A stretch of DNA of 64,000 nucleotides from Biomphalaria glabrata (GCF_947242115.1 NC_074719.1:35581269-35645268); one strand, 5' to 3'. Shown: positions 1 to 12,232, counted from the stretch's first letter. The notes: generated by a model not told the origin, from the sequence alone. Made by a program: numbers and translations.

Positions 1-3000
1 CTCCTCTGTGCGGACATTCAGTTCCTCACTGCAGATAATGTCCACCAGTTGGTTTACAGGAAGCAGCATAAACTCTTCACTCTCCATCACCTGGAAGTAC
101 AGTAGAAAATTAGCTCACTCGTAGCCATGACAACAATGTACACCTTTGTACATCTAACCTTTAGATCTGTTTATGCCAGAAATAAATTTAAAATGGTCAT
201 GTTTAAGAACTTTTTAAAGGCTGTCAAATATGAGAATCAAGAAGAAGACTCTAAATTTACACCAATCTCTGTCTAATTGTATTTGGGAGTAATTATCATT
301 AATTCAGGTTTTTAACAAGCACAAATGTTTTAAAATTAAAGAGTAATGAAGACATGAGAAATAATCCAGACTCGAGACAGCAAATAGTATTGTATTGTTA
401 GGCTGAATAATGAAATGATACCAAAAGATACAGAGATTTATTAAATGTATTAATGTTATTAATGGTTCTATGTGAACCTGGCCTAACTAATGTTATCTAA
501 TAATTAACATATTGATGGTTTTGGAAAGAGCCAATCTCTCATTCAAGGCTTCAATGAAGAAACTTTTCCATATGGTACAATGTATAAGAGTATATCATGT
601 GTGGAAACGTGCTCACCACTTTTATAATATAAAATATTGCTTGTTAAATGTTCCTTTAAATTATATTTTACTTATACGCATACCAAATGCATTCATACTC
701 TTTTCAAACGAAAAGTAAACACTTTAGCTTGTATAACAGAAAACGCTTAGTTTAATAATACAAACATTTTTTATAACATAATAATAGTAAAAAAAATATA
801 GAACCATTTGTTTTAAAGATATACAGAAAAATCCCCTCCCTTATTAATGAAATTTCCTTTTTTTTTTTTTTTTTACTATTAATAGTAACTAGTTTTAAAA
901 ATGGTGCATTTTTATGAAAAAATCTGCTAGTATAATTTTTAAAATTAAACGTTCTACTTTCAGAAAAGAAAAAAGTAGCTGTTGAACCAGAACTTAGAAA
1001 TTAGGATATCAGATTTTTTAAATCTCTGCTAGTTGATTTGATCTAAATGGGATGGACAGACAGAAAAACCGACACATGGACAGACACACAGACCACACAA
1101 AACTAATAGTGGCTTATCCCCTTTCAAGGACTGCTAAAAATTGTCATTTGGAAAAAAAATTTAAAAAATAATGAGTAATATTTGACATTTTTGTGGATTA
1201 CAAAACAAAATGGAATGTAAACTTTTTAAAGCCCGATTTCAGAATGAGCAATCTTAAGTTCCCTTTTATAAGCCCTATTTCAGAATGAGCAATCTTAAGT
1301 TCCCATTGTATATAGGCAAATAGCAGAAACAAGTCAAACCTCTTGAAAATTGTGCTGGGTAAATTTGTCTGCTATCCTGAGGAGATCTCTACAGGCGTGT
1401 GTGTCTGCAAAAGCTCTTATGCCTAAACAATTGGAAGGATCAAGCTGGCGTTTCAAAAACTCACAGCAGACTTCTTGAATTTCTACAAGCTGAAATATTA
1501 CATGGAACAAATGTATTTAGTGTCTTTCTATGTCAACAACCAATAAAAGAATAAAATTTCCTAAAGAGTTTAATCAAGAAGTGTATTCACAACGCACATA
1601 CAATAAATTCATATAGCTCTAAAATGTTTTTAAAAAAAGGAAAATACCCCTTTCAAGCCATGCGGTCTATAGTGCAGATGATGTTAAGGTCATCTGTTTC
1701 TTTGGCCAATGGTTAACAAGCAGGATGTCATGTGGCCAGCACAATGACTAACTGCCTTTACTTTCCCCCAACATCAGTCAGGGTGGACTCAGGGGCACCC
1801 TAAAAATCCCGAAGTTCAAAATCTTAGTCTTCACAGAGACTCAGGTTTGGAAGCGCTTGCTTAACCACTCAGCCAGTGATACGAAAAGAGGAAACTATAA
1901 AGCTGGTTAGAAGCCCAAAATTGGAACTGACTTTATAATAGATGGCAAGGAAATTCAATGAAAATATTTCAGCTATAAATACCATGTTAATTATAGTTAG
2001 TATAAATTTAGTTAATGAGTTAATGAGTATGCTTTTAATTTTTAAAAAATACTACCAGGAATAGATGATGAAAGATAAAACTTTTTTGTTTTTGTTAATG
2101 TAATTCCTATGTATCAGTAGTTTAATTCCTTAAGCTTTCATTATAGTATCAACAATTTTCTTTTTTTTTTTTTTTTCAATTCTATCATTTAACAGTTTTT
2201 GTTTTTTTTTTTACCTAAAGCTTTCATTATAGTATCAACAATTTTCTTTTTTTTTCCTCTATTCTAACATTTAACAGTTTTTTTTTTACCCAATATATCA
2301 AATATTTTGTTGATAATAATAATAAAAATAGCCATCAAACTTATTAACTAGAGCAATGTACAATGTATTAAATAATAGTGATGCCAAGGTGGTGTGTGTA
2401 GTTGATTCAAGAGAAGTGAAAATGTGTACAAATGTTGGCCAAGACTCACCTGTAAGAGACAAGCAGCTGGAAGGAGAGTCTGGACATTGTTTTCTTCAAC
2501 TGTTATATTGGAGGTGTAGCAGAAATCTATCAAAAGCTCCATAGCTGTCTCATCAATATCCTGTTACAATGTTAAGAACTGGTGTATTATAATTTCATGA
2601 ATTTTAAATTTAACAACAAAAAATATTTACAATTAAAAACGATTCTTAAACTGATCTATCTACATATTCTGTGGGGCTTAAGGCTGAATGACATATAAAC
2701 TACTTGGAGACTTACACAAGGAGGCTCAAGTTTGAATCCCAATGAAGACAAGAAATTTTATTCAAAAATTATCTTGGAATGAAACCTTTTCCCAAAGATG
2801 TTTACAAATGTTAAAAAGGTCTTATTTTAAGAAATCTTATAATGTAATTGGATTTTTGAATAGTTTTTTTTTTATTATTTTAGTTGAGTAATCATGGCGT
2901 GTAATGCAAATGAGGCTCCCTTAGCCTAGGGTAAAATTGGGGAAATTTTTTGCAAAGAGTTTTAGCATTTATAGAGAAAAAGACAAAAGTAAATGGGCTT

Positions 3001-3260
3001 ACTTTTATAGTGACTTCTGTTTGTCTGCTTTCTGCCAACTCCCCAGTGAACATGGCTAAGAAATATGGGCTGCATGCTGACAGTATCACCCTATGTGCAA
3101 ATATCTTTTTAGAGCCCACTATAAGCACCACATCACAGAGCCCTCTTTGTTTCCTCAGCAAGTCCACCTTGTCTAAAGTGTATTTTGAATGTTTTTCTGA
3201 TGTGTAGCCCAGGCGAGCTGGAGAGGAAGACCTTTCCAGGGGCGTCTCAAGTCTGTTCAT
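1..3260 (-). CDS. KLHL20: KLHL20-like BTB-Kelch protein, 5' exons (partial)
   Basis: Four coding exons are visible: 3260-3003, 2560-2450, 1489-1340 and 90-1. Each starts at an AG acceptor, ends at a GT donor and is in phase 0, giving 203 residues before the gene leaves the window. The start ATG at 3260 has an in-frame stop a few codons upstream. The protein begins [12 protein letters not shown], then has a BTB/POZ fold from about residue 33 (motifs [23 protein letters not shown] and [13 protein letters not shown]) and the start of the BACK domain ([42 protein letters not shown]). These match recalled human KLHL20 almost residue for residue, more closely than other Kelch-like proteins. KLHL20 is a substrate adaptor for cullin-3 E3 ubiquitin ligase: BTB/BACK bind CUL3 and the Kelch propeller, here outside the window, binds substrates. 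The assignment is strong; only the 3' half is unseen. Confidence 0.93.
1646..1880 (-). repeat. tRNA-derived SINE, copy 1 (KLHL20 intron)
   Basis: This is one of at least seven related copies in the window. The head, at the high-coordinate end when read on the minus strand, resembles a tRNA with A-box and B-box-like segments. The body carries the shared words for GTGCTGGCCACATGACA and for GATGACCTTAACATCATCTGC. It lies in the intron between exons 2 and 3 of KLHL20. The tRNA head is more diverged than in the copy at 14557-14832. Confidence 0.85.
2132..2290. repeat. Imperfect tandem duplication, about 86-bp period
   Basis: The phrase CTTTCATTATAGTATCAACA followed by a long T tract and TTTAACAGTTTTT occurs twice, beginning near 2134 and near 2220. 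It is a local intronic duplication with poly-T slippage in the KLHL20 gene and has no coding content. Confidence 0.75.
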
Positions 3261-5264
3261 GGCATAGGGTTTTTATATCAGCTCAGCATGTCTAGAATAT
3301 CTTTTGTCATACTACGTTATATAAGTGACATCGTAATGTAATTTTGACAGCCAACTCATTTGGAAAGTTGTAGTTTCGGAATCAATACTTTATTGTCTTG
3401 GCCTATACTGTGAAGAAAAAAAATTATAAGTAAAAATTTATTCTGAAAAAAATAATAATGTAGTCATGGTATTAAAGGTTCAAGAAATTCATTTAATTAT
3501 GTAATGTCAGCTTTGATATACCAGTACATTAAAATTTCCAATTATGACCAACAGGTCTATTAAGCAAGTAAAATACTATTGAAAAATAATTACTCATAAT
3601 GATTCAATCACTTTAATGATTCAAAAAAAAAATTCATCAGGATTTTGGATCTGCAAATTAACATCAAAGAGCTCCACTACTTAGGCTAAATACCATTCAG
3701 AAATATAAAAGATTATTTAAATTTAAAGCAAATGGTACCAAATATAAATCTCAATTTTTTAGATGTATAGGAAAACCAAAAATTTCTATAACTGGAAAAC
3801 CACAACGATAGCATGATATTGTAAACAGGGTTCAGTTGCTGAGAGTCCAAACCTGGGATCCTGGGTTGGAATCTCAGTGAAGAATGGGATTTTGAATTTC
3901 TGAATTTTTAGGGCAACCCTGAGTCCACCCAACTCTAATGGGTACCTGACTTTAGTTGGAAAGTGAACTTTATGATATTGTTTAGATAATTTAATGAATG
4001 ATATTGTAATATGTCTAGATAATTTAAAATCATGTAAAAGATGTAAATGATCTATTATTATTAGAAGAAAAAGAAATCTGAAACGCATTGTCATCCTGAT
4101 GATGTCTTGAGTGGCTTTGATTCAAAAAAAAATTCTGGTTTATTATCACCCTGAGCAAATAATTCTACTATAGGGAGATAGCCCACTTAACATTGACTTA
4201 GATATGGGGAGGGAAGAAACCAGATAATGGAGATGATCATTCTGGAAATAATTTTTTTTTTTTTTTTTTTTTTAAATTTAACTTTTAGAATCACAATTTA
4301 TTTTTTTTTTGTATGAGTCCAAATGAAAGACATTTTAGAAAAACAGACAAGATTCAATACTTGGTTAAAAATACTAAGTCTCTCAAAATTTTAAAATGTC
4401 TATCAAAGTGTTCAATATCGTTGTCAGGAAAAAATTTGTCTGATGAGGTTTACACTTTGTCATTCCTATTCCATCCCTCTTTGACATCAAATTTGATTTT
4501 AACTAGATGCTTGGTGAAACTTGGCAACAAATCTAATTTTATAGACTAATGTGAGATATGGGATACAAACAGGGGGTGTTCCATAAGGCACCTTTATTCT
4601 AGATATTTTTTTTAGTGTGAGCTTGCGCTCCCAGCGATATTTTTATATGCATTTTTTTTTTACTACTTTTATAGCTTAGAGTTATTTTTTTATATTCTTT
4701 TTTATAGGCTAGTGTCAGATTTTATATTTGAACTTCCGCCTATTGTTATATGGGTTAGGGCCGGTAGTATAAATAGTTATGTCCATGCTGTTTCTTGAAC
4801 AGATGACCAGTGTACGGTCGGTACAGTATCCCTGTCTGTGTGACAGGTGATGATCTTTGTGATCTTGCATATAATTGTTTTCAATATCCTATAACTGAGA
4901 CTGCCTGTAAGTTTAGAAATATTTTATTTTTTCATTTAACTGTGTGTAAATATACTTTACATTTTAATTTAGTTATTTACTTTAATACTAGGAAGAAATG
5001 TCAAATAGTTGGCAGTTTGATTTCCAGCATTGTATTAAAGATGGCGCGCCCAGCTCAGCGCCGCTACGATGAGTGTTTATGTTTTTAATCTAGTAGTGGA
5101 TCTATGACCTATGATTTTATTTTTTTTTATTTTTATAGTTTTGCATTTATATGTTGCAGGCTACTGTTACTGCTAAAGCTGCTACTGCAACTACTGCTGC
5201 TATTGAGTTGTTATTGCTGCCTTAGTAAAGCATGTTTTATCTTAGTATTACGGTTTCATTGTAG
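3261..5264. other. 5' flank of KLHL20 and LTR-like sequence; no host gene
   Basis: No coding exon is recognisable apart from the SINE. The first few hundred bases should contain the KLHL20 promoter and 5' UTR, but no TATA box stands out. From about 4576 (TGTTCCATAAGG) the sequence changes character. It has a TATA-like box (GTATAAATAG near 4768) and may be the front part of an LTR whose back part lies beyond the hAT insertion, at 9930-10270, where an AATAAAG occurs near 10147. This LTR reading is an inference. Confidence 0.4.
3797..3970 (+). repeat. tRNA-derived SINE, copy 2
   Basis: Read on the plus strand it starts in a degraded tRNA-like head (GGGTTGGAATCTCAGTGAAG at the B box). It continues with the body phrases GAGTCCACCCAACTCTAATG and GGTACCTGACTTTAGTTGGA seen in the other copies, and is truncated at its 3' end. 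It is the only clear copy in plus orientation. Confidence 0.82.
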
Positions 5265-5461
5265 ATCTAGACCAGTGATTCCCAAAGTGGTCTATATAGA
5301 CCATAGGGGTCTACGAAGACTTCCAAGGGGTCTACGAAAGTGAAAAAATAAATTGGGGGTCTATGAGATGTCTACGGGGTCTATGATCATGGATTTCATT
5401 TAAGCAGGTCATGACTTTAATTTTCAGATCCCATTTATGTAATTATTTAATATACTTATAT

Positions 5462-6475
5462 ATAAGACTAAGACTAAGACTAAGACTGCTTTATTGATCC
5501 TTACGGAAATTTGTTGTGATTACAAGGACTCGTTTCTCATATAAAGACAACACAACAGAAAAATACACATAAATACAACAGACAACATAAAGAGTTCATT
5601 CAGCGACTACACACAGGTATCTTGGTGCATTTCATGTTCCCTGATCAATGAGTGGCGGTGATAGAGTCTGACCGAGTGAGGTACGAACGAGTTTTTGTAC
5701 CGCTCCGTTCTTGTTTTGATTGACAGCAGTCGCCCACTTCGCGACGACCTGGCGTAGTTCTGATGGAGCGGGTGGCCGTTGTCTTCCAAGATTTTTTCGA
5801 TTTTTCTTAGGCACGTTTGTTCAAAAAGTTCCTTTAAATGTGGTAATGTTGTGAGTGTAATTTTTGATGCTTTTTTAATGATGTTTTCTAGACGTTGCAA
5901 CAGTTTAGATGAGGCGTTGCCTTGCCAACAACTTATTCCGTATGTTAGCAGATTTTGTACAGTCGCGCCGTAAAATGTCTCAAGGATCTTCTTATTTAAT
6001 TTAAAACTGTTGAGTTTGTATAGAAAAAAGAGTCGCTGGGCTGTTTTCTTTGTTAGAGTTCCAAGGTGGTCTTCCCATGAAAGCTTGTTGTTGATGATAA
6101 TGCCTAGATATTTATATGCCTTTACTTGTTCTATAGATGTAGTGTTTATTTGCAGTTCACGTATAGTTTGTTTTTTCTTTCTAAAATCTATTATAAGTTC
6201 TTTAGTTTTTGTTACACTCAGTTCTAGAAAGTTGTCGGTGCACCAGTTTGTAAACTCTTCTATCGAGCTTCGATACTGAGTTTCGTCTCCTGAAATAAGA
6301 CCGACTATGGCAGTATCATCAGCGAATTTAATGAGTTTAACTGAGTCATAGATGCTTCTTATGTCATTAGTGTAAAGAGTGTATAGCACAGGAGAAAGTA
6401 CACAACCTTGTGGAGCACCCGTACATAGTACTCGAGTTGACGATTTGGTGTTGTTGAATGATTTGTACCTTAAAT
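5462..6475 (-). mobile_element. CR1-group (Rex1/Babar-like) LINE, 5'-truncated reverse transcriptase
   Basis: An open frame on the minus strand from about 6475 to 5607 encodes the C-terminal half of a LINE reverse transcriptase. It has the STRVLCTGAPQGCVLSP segment, the catalytic FADD box (KFADDTAIVG), a YLGIIINNKLSW thumb motif and the trailing SKLLQRLENIIKKA region. The 3' UTR contains the inverse of TTTATTGATCC and ends in a short tail of about four GTCTTA repeats at 5466-5494. It is 5'-truncated, as is usual for LINEs, and the remaining frame is open. The clade is inferred from recalled Rex1/CR1 proteins. Confidence 0.85.
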
Positions 6476-6559
6476 ATTTATCCTGCTAATGAAGCAAAAA
6501 ACTGTTGTATTTAATTTCAATATTAATTTAAATAGCTTAATTATGTCTACATGTAACTA

Positions 6560-7590
6560 ATGTTTAACAAAAAGAAATGTAGATTGTGCAGCGTTGATTA
6601 TTTACAATTGGGATTCATTCCTTCCTTCTCAAACAAGCGGTTGCCTAAGTGACTTTTGAAGTCAATATGAGCTAATTACGCTGGGGGATCATTTGAGATG
6701 ATGCCACCTTGATAAAAAGATAAAGGTTTGAACAACTTTCGAACTCTCAAAGATAAAGTTCAAAATAGACACCACAAAATCTCTCTTCAACATCATTGAG
6801 GAAAGATGGTGGTTTGTAGCATCTTACAATATCTCTTTACTTATAGCCAAATACAGAAAACACTATAGATAAAAAATAGATTTTACCAGTAGTTTAAAAA
6901 ACTGTTTTACACAAATCTACTTTTGAAATTATTATTTAAGCAACAATACAGTTCAAGGGCACATCGATGACATTAGTTATAACATTAAAAGCTTCTTATG
7001 TAATTCTTTGCAAACGACATATATACAGTTTGGGATCAGTGGCATAACAGGCTCTCACAGGGTGTAGCACTGTGTGCTGCAAAGAGTCTAAGAAATGCCG
7101 GCTCCTTATTTTTCCTCAGGGGTGACCCACAAAACCTTTCCCATTTTTGGGTATAGCTGCAAGGCAGCAAAGGTTTGAATTCAGTTTTCCATCTGCTAGG
7201 TGGGCTGCAAGTGAAAGATAGTGAGCCCTTGCTGCTCGAAACTTACTGGTTTAGTCTACTATTACTTGCCTTCGCCTGTTCTCCTGTTTATGAAATCAGT
7301 TCCACGGACCCAATATTAGAGCCAGACGTGCAAGATCAAGAAATGCACGATAAACTGCTCTTTGCAAAACTTTAACAATGATACTTAAGGCTAATAAAAA
7401 AAATAATTATTATAAATTGTTTAAGGACTATTTCATAGAACAACAAATTCCTATACAAAACATAATATCCGTAGAAAATGATGATGAGCCTGCAAAAAAA
7501 AAACAACAACACTTTTCCAGTGTGTTTGGTGATCGCAGTAATATATATTTTTATTTTTATTGGTTTAGATTTGAATTTTTTCAATAAAAA
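6560..7590 (+). pseudogene. Decayed hAT transposase (ZBED5-like)
   Basis: Conceptual plus-strand pieces resemble the ZBED5-type hAT transposase in the right order. Near 6580 is CRLCSVDYLQLGFIPSF, like the N-terminal DYLQFGFT region. Near 6965 is HIDDISYNIKSFLCNSLQTT. Near 7345 is MHDKLLFAKL, and near 7420 FKDYFIEQQIPIQNIIS, matching the part before the catalytic centre. The pieces are separated by stops and frame changes, and a foreign stretch near 7080-7220 looks like another repeat. It is a relic of the transposon at 5273-9921 with no sign of host use. Confidence 0.72.
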
Positions 7591-7787
7591 AGATAGAGCT
7601 CTCTTACTTCAAATGTAGCTTTAAATTACTTGTTCATACTTCAACTCACTTCAGTTAGAAATAAGTTTTAAAAAATGGAATAGATAGGTAAATTTGCAAA
7701 AAATGCAATATAAGTTAATCAGGGGGTCTACCATAGATATGAAAACATGATAAGGGGGTCTACAAGACAAACAAGTTTGGGAACCAC

Positions 7788-9914
7788 TGTGACAGGTGGG
7801 GAAATGTGATGTGTGTTTGGCGCGTTTATGTCTAGGGGATGATTATTTTTAAAGCTATCACACACCAACCTATCAGCATATGAATTGGGAGCAGACACGC
7901 AACGAGACAAAGCAATGAAAGATAGATGCAAAAGTTAAAAATGAAGAATATTTATTTACATAAATATACATATAAGAATAAAAAGGGGGAGGGTTTGCTT
8001 CTATCTCTAAATAATACTAGCTTTAATCATCACTCTTGCATTTAATAAGAGAGTATGTCACTTTGTCCTCTGACTTAGCTGGTTGTCCTGTTGATGTCGC
8101 AGCTGGCTGTGTTCCGGCTTGGGGTTCTGCAGCTGGAGGTGGCGCTCTAGCGGATAGAGGGACGCCGGTGATTCAGTTCTTGTGGAGTTTCAGTCCAAAG
8201 TTCTGATATCTGTAGTGGGCACAGTAGGGCGGGTGGCCGGCTACCGTGGGCACAAGGTTACTGCAGGCAGAGCTGATCTGCCGTGGGCAGCGTAGTTGAC
8301 AGGATATGTCCAGTGAGTTGCAGAGGGTTGGCATAGCTATGACGTCTCACACAGATCTGAATCTATAGGGACGTCGCACCTAATAGCTTGACAGGTGGGC
8401 TGTCGAATAGGCGGGCAATGCCGATAGCGCCAAGTGGTAGAGTTGAGTAGATCTCAGTAGGCACGTGCAGTGCTGAATAGCACTAAGCACATAAATAGTA
8501 GGTGATTCTCGATAGCAAATGAATAGGCAGGTAAGTAAGCCAGTGCAGTGCTGAATAGCACTAAGCACAAAGATAGTAGGTGATTCTTGATATCAAACAA
8601 ATAGGCAGACACCTGAGGGAGGCTGCGGATAAATAAAGACAAGTTAGGACATGTCTCTCATGCATCTTATCGATGCCCTCGACTGAGATTGGTAAAATTG
8701 CTTTAGAGCACAATGGGGAGATGATGACAAATGGGATTTGGAGAATAGATGGCAGATAGTAGCAATATAGAAATGTACATAAAAGGGGAAATAATAATAC
8801 AAGAATGTACATAGAAGGGGAAATACTAATCTCAAATAAACAACACAGGTGGATAGAGAAAGAAGGGGGGGGGAATGGGCGGTGGTCAGCGACCCAGATG
8901 GTTTGTTTACATATGACCGTGGGTCGAGAACAATGAAGCGTGCTTGAATGGAGAGGGTGTCCCTTCAAGCGGCGCAACTCTTAGAATAAAATGAGTACAG
9001 GGGAGATAACTCGTATCTCTTTTCTAGACGCAGTATTAGTGCGCTAGTAAAATTATCACGGTTGTCAGCCGAGATAAAGGAAATAGACTAAGATGTACAA
9101 ATATATACATGGTTGCATCAACGATTAATTGAGCAACGTAGCATTAATAGATTAATGCAATACATAAATAAATACATAGGACATGTTTATGTTTTCTACT
9201 TACGCCAGTGAGAAATACACAATGCACTAATTAAATATAAATGAACTAGGCAAAATACACATGATAAAATCCAATGGAAATATACACAGAGTAATTAAGA
9301 TGGAACTTGTGATTAAGTTCGGCTTACCACCAGGTATTCCTCTAGGAGGGAGAATAAATGATATAGTCCAGACTCGATAGCTCAGCTCGAATGAGAAAGA
9401 GAGGGTCTGACTTGATTTAATTTACCTTATATACAAAGGCCTGGAAAATGTGAGCGGAAACAGGAAATGTCCTAGGCTTAGAATTATCTTACACGTGGGT
9501 GAAGTCCGACAAGAGATGGGATTCGCACATTGGGAGGTCAATGGGCGTGTTTGCCCTCGTGGTCTCCTAGATCAAAGAGAGGCATAGGAGAAAGGGGGGG
9601 GGGGGAGAGGAGTGACTTGCATTCCACACGAGGTGGTGTCAACCGTGACCGTCCTTCAGACATCCGGCGGGTAATACAAAAGAGATTGTGTGTTTACCTT
9701 TCCCCGATCAAGGGCAGATAAATGAAAGGACGCGCCTTAGCTATCTCCCAGGTGGTCAACTAAGTCTAGCCTGGAGGGGAAAAGGTGGGGCGGGTGAAGA
9801 ATTTAGGGGTAGGATGGGAAAATAAGTAAAATAAAATAAATAAATAATAAATAATAATAATTAATGCTGTGATATTTTTGAGTGACTCTGACAGCGAGTT
9901 TTTGACTTGTCACA
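7788..9914 (+). mobile_element. Probable solo LTR, about 2.1 kb
   Basis: It starts TGTGACAGGTGG and ends ACTTGTCACA, so it has the TG...CA ends and short inverted tips of an LTR. It is flanked by ACCAC on both sides, a perfect 5-bp target duplication inside the hAT right terminus. There is a TATA-like TTATATAC near 9428 and a cluster of AATAAA near 9835-9850, which would fit U3, R and U5 in plus orientation. There is no gag, pol or env-like coding and no second LTR copy, so it is read as a fossil solo LTR. A two-LTR element with a lost interior is less likely. Confidence 0.65.
8466..8612. repeat. 85-bp direct repeat, two copies, inside the LTR
   Basis: GTGCAGTGCTGAATAGCACT, followed by AAGCACA and AGATAGTAGGTGATTCT-like sequence, occurs at about 8466 and again at about 8551. 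A second, shorter duplication (AATGTACATA followed by AGGGGAAATA) lies at 8766-8828. They are local duplications within the LTR sequence. Confidence 0.75.
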
Positions 9915-9929
9915 ACCACTGATCTAGAC

Positions 9930-10472
9930 TCTAGTTCTAGAGTTTATCATTGGGTGTTACTTAGTATAGATCTAGGTTTAGGGTAGTTAAAAAGCTATTG
10001 ATTCGGTTGGTTTGCTGGTGTTGATTATGCCTTTTATGGTAGTAGCATAGATTCTAGACTAGAGGGTTTTTGATTAATTGTTTGGGTTTAGTCAAGTTTA
10101 GTATACATATATTTTATTATTAATTTATTTTTGGTTTCATGTAAATAAAGTATCGCTTTTTATATTTATTGTAAATTAAAGTTTGTTTCTTGCTTTCTTT
10201 TAGTTAGATTATTGAGTTAAGTCATGCTGTCTGGTTGCTTAGGTGACTCTAGCCCCTTGGTCACACACTGAGATGCACAGATCCCCACCCAGTACCGTTA
10301 CCATCTGGCTACTGTTATAAATTCTGTTAAGCAGAAAAGCCCAGACCTGACCTGGTGCCCTCCATCTATTAACATTTGGATGATGTATATTCCCTTTAGT
10401 GCTGAGCAAAAAACAATGTCATAATTTTAATGAACAGTCAAAATGACATGAAAATTAAGAAATTTAGCATAT
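9930..10472. other. Non-coding sequence with a piece shared with 50330-50465
   Basis: No gene is seen. The stretch 10180-10330, with GGTGACTCTAGCCCCTT and ACACTGAGATGCACA, matches the reverse complement of 50330-50465. It is therefore a dispersed repeat, possibly the end and leader of an LTR element whose front part is near 4576. An AATAAAG lies near 10147. Confidence 0.5.
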
Positions 10473-10955
10473 TGTTATAAACCTGGTGGTGACACAGATG
10501 GAGGTAGTGCTATGTGTGTTTTTAGCCAACGCAAATTGCACCAGGTCAGGCCAGTGCTAGATAAGCAGTCAACCATGACGAGTGGCAGTACACGCCAGTT
10601 CGGCAAGGACATGTGTTGTAAATAGTATGCACGCAAGTCACAGAGAGTGTAGTCATGTCATCAACCCAAATGGACAAGCGATGTTCCATCCAGTTCTAGA
10701 AAGCTTAAATAGTAACCCTATATAAGAGCGAATGTGTTGAGTCAAGTCACTTTTTGTTACCTCGCAATGTCACCAGTACGAGACGAAGTCAGAACCAGCA
10801 CATAGTGAAGTCAGTCCAGAACAGAGGCAAGGTTTTTGTACAGTCAGTGATCAGTCTTTTGTTATTGCCAACTGTACAGTATTTCAGTATTTGACATTTG
10901 AATCGAGTGCAAGTCTAGGAAGATATGTCAGAGTGAAGCTTTTGACGTACAGATA
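10473..10955 (+). mobile_element. LTR-like fragment, family shared with 26900-27253
   Basis: It starts TGTTATAAACCTGGTGGTGA and has a TATA box (CCTATATAAGAG near 10718). It shares phrases such as GTCAGTCCAGAACAGAG and GTGAAGCTTTTG with the reverse complement of 26900-27253, whose start is TGTAATAAACCTGGTGATGA. It is a fossil LTR fragment with its 3' boundary unclear, and no coding sequence is attached. Confidence 0.55.
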
Positions 10956-10974
10956 GATAGAGTAATATTATAGT

Positions 10975-11660
10975 ATAGAGACTATGACTTACTATTACTA
11001 ATACTACTTATTATACTAATACTAGTATTAAGAGTAGTAGATATTCTAAGATATCTGACTATACTCTACTATTATTTACCATATTTATTAGATCTAGTAT
11101 TACTAGTATTCTAGACTAGTTACTTAGATTATCATATGATTATGATTAAGAATAAGATTTAGATCTACTCATCTAGATCTAGATATAGTCATCACTCATC
11201 TAGATCTAGAGTCTAGGTTAGTAATCAGTTATGAGTTACTTTATTTACGTAGTACTAGACTCTAGTACTACTAGTTAATAGTAGTTACTAGACTTAAAGT
11301 GGTAGTTAAAGTAGATCTAGATTCTAGATTATCTAGATCTAGAATCTAGCTAGACTCAGCTAGACTAGAAGTAGAATACTAGAATCTAGATCTAGACTTA
11401 ATTCTAGATCATATTCAATGATTATTTGATATTCTGTCATAATAATATTAATAAGATCACTATTTATCACTATTATATAAATCTGACTATGACTATAGAA
11501 CTATAGATCTAGATTTAACCTTATTTTAAACTAGGGAAAACGATCTAGATTTACAAATAAATTAGACAAAATAATTACTCAATGATCTTTCTATAACTCG
11601 TAGACTATGACTACTAGAGCTATGAGTATGAATAGTATGATGAAAAGTGACTAGACATCG
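10975..11660. repeat. AGATCT/CTAG-rich low-complexity block
   Basis: Dense, irregular runs of TAGATCTAGA, CTAGTA and GATCTAGATC words fill this block, most of them self-complementary. There is no open frame or fixed period. Similar tracts occur at 15160-15640 and 57470-57870. Such sequence is a genome-wide feature of planorbid snails as I recall and supports the taxonomic guess. Confidence 0.7.
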
Positions 11661-11956
11661 AGATTTTAGTAAACAATTCAGAACTTAACTTCCGGGAGGA
11701 AAAAAAAAAGTAGGAAAAGACGGCAATTACTAAAAATAGAATGCGGAGTGTCCAGGGAGTCTACATGACTAGATCTATATAGACCTAGATCAAGATCTAT
11801 ATAACAATACTTGTCAATTCGAGATTTTGTTGGTAACTCGACTAAAAAATAGGCCTATAGATCTAGATATCTATTATCTATATCTAAATTTCAGTCTGGA
11901 CGAATAGCCTGATTTTCTATTTTCTAATGACTTTTCCTTAAAAAAAAAAAATAGTT

Positions 11957-12232
11957 CCCCTATTCAGACCTTGTGGTCTATAGGGCAGGTGATGTAATGA
12001 TCGTCTACGCTGTTTCTGTGGCCTACGGAGCTACGGTTAACGAGAGTGTCATGTGGCCAGCACAACGACCAACCGCCTTTACTTTTCTCCAACTAATGTC
12101 AGATACACATTAGAGCTGTGTGTACTCAGAGGCACCCGAAGATCCCGAAATTAAAAATCTCAATCTTCTCCAGGAGCCGAACTCCAGTTCGGAAACCAAT
12201 TTAAGCGCTTTACCGCTTAGCCACTGCCCCCC
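11957..12232 (-). repeat. tRNA-derived SINE, copy 3
   Basis: It has the same body as the other copies, including the inverse of ATGTGGCCAGCACAACGACC, and ends at the tRNA head with AGCGCTTTACCGCTTAGCCA followed by a C tract. It is nearly full length in minus orientation. Confidence 0.88.

Larger units (their letters stand above)
5273..9921 (+). mobile_element. hAT DNA transposon (ZBED5-like lineage), decayed, with two nested insertions
   Basis: The left terminus reads CAGTGATTCCCAAA and the right terminus, once the LTR insertion is subtracted, is the inverse of CAGTGGTTCCCAAA. The two copies of ATCTAGAC at 5265-5272 and 9922-9929 form a perfect 8-bp target duplication, the length expected of hAT elements. 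The interior contains a decayed hAT transposase (6560-7590, plus), a LINE on the minus strand (5462-6475) and an LTR at 7788-9914 that landed inside the right terminal repeat. The element therefore entered first and was later disrupted; it cannot be autonomous now. Confidence 0.85.
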
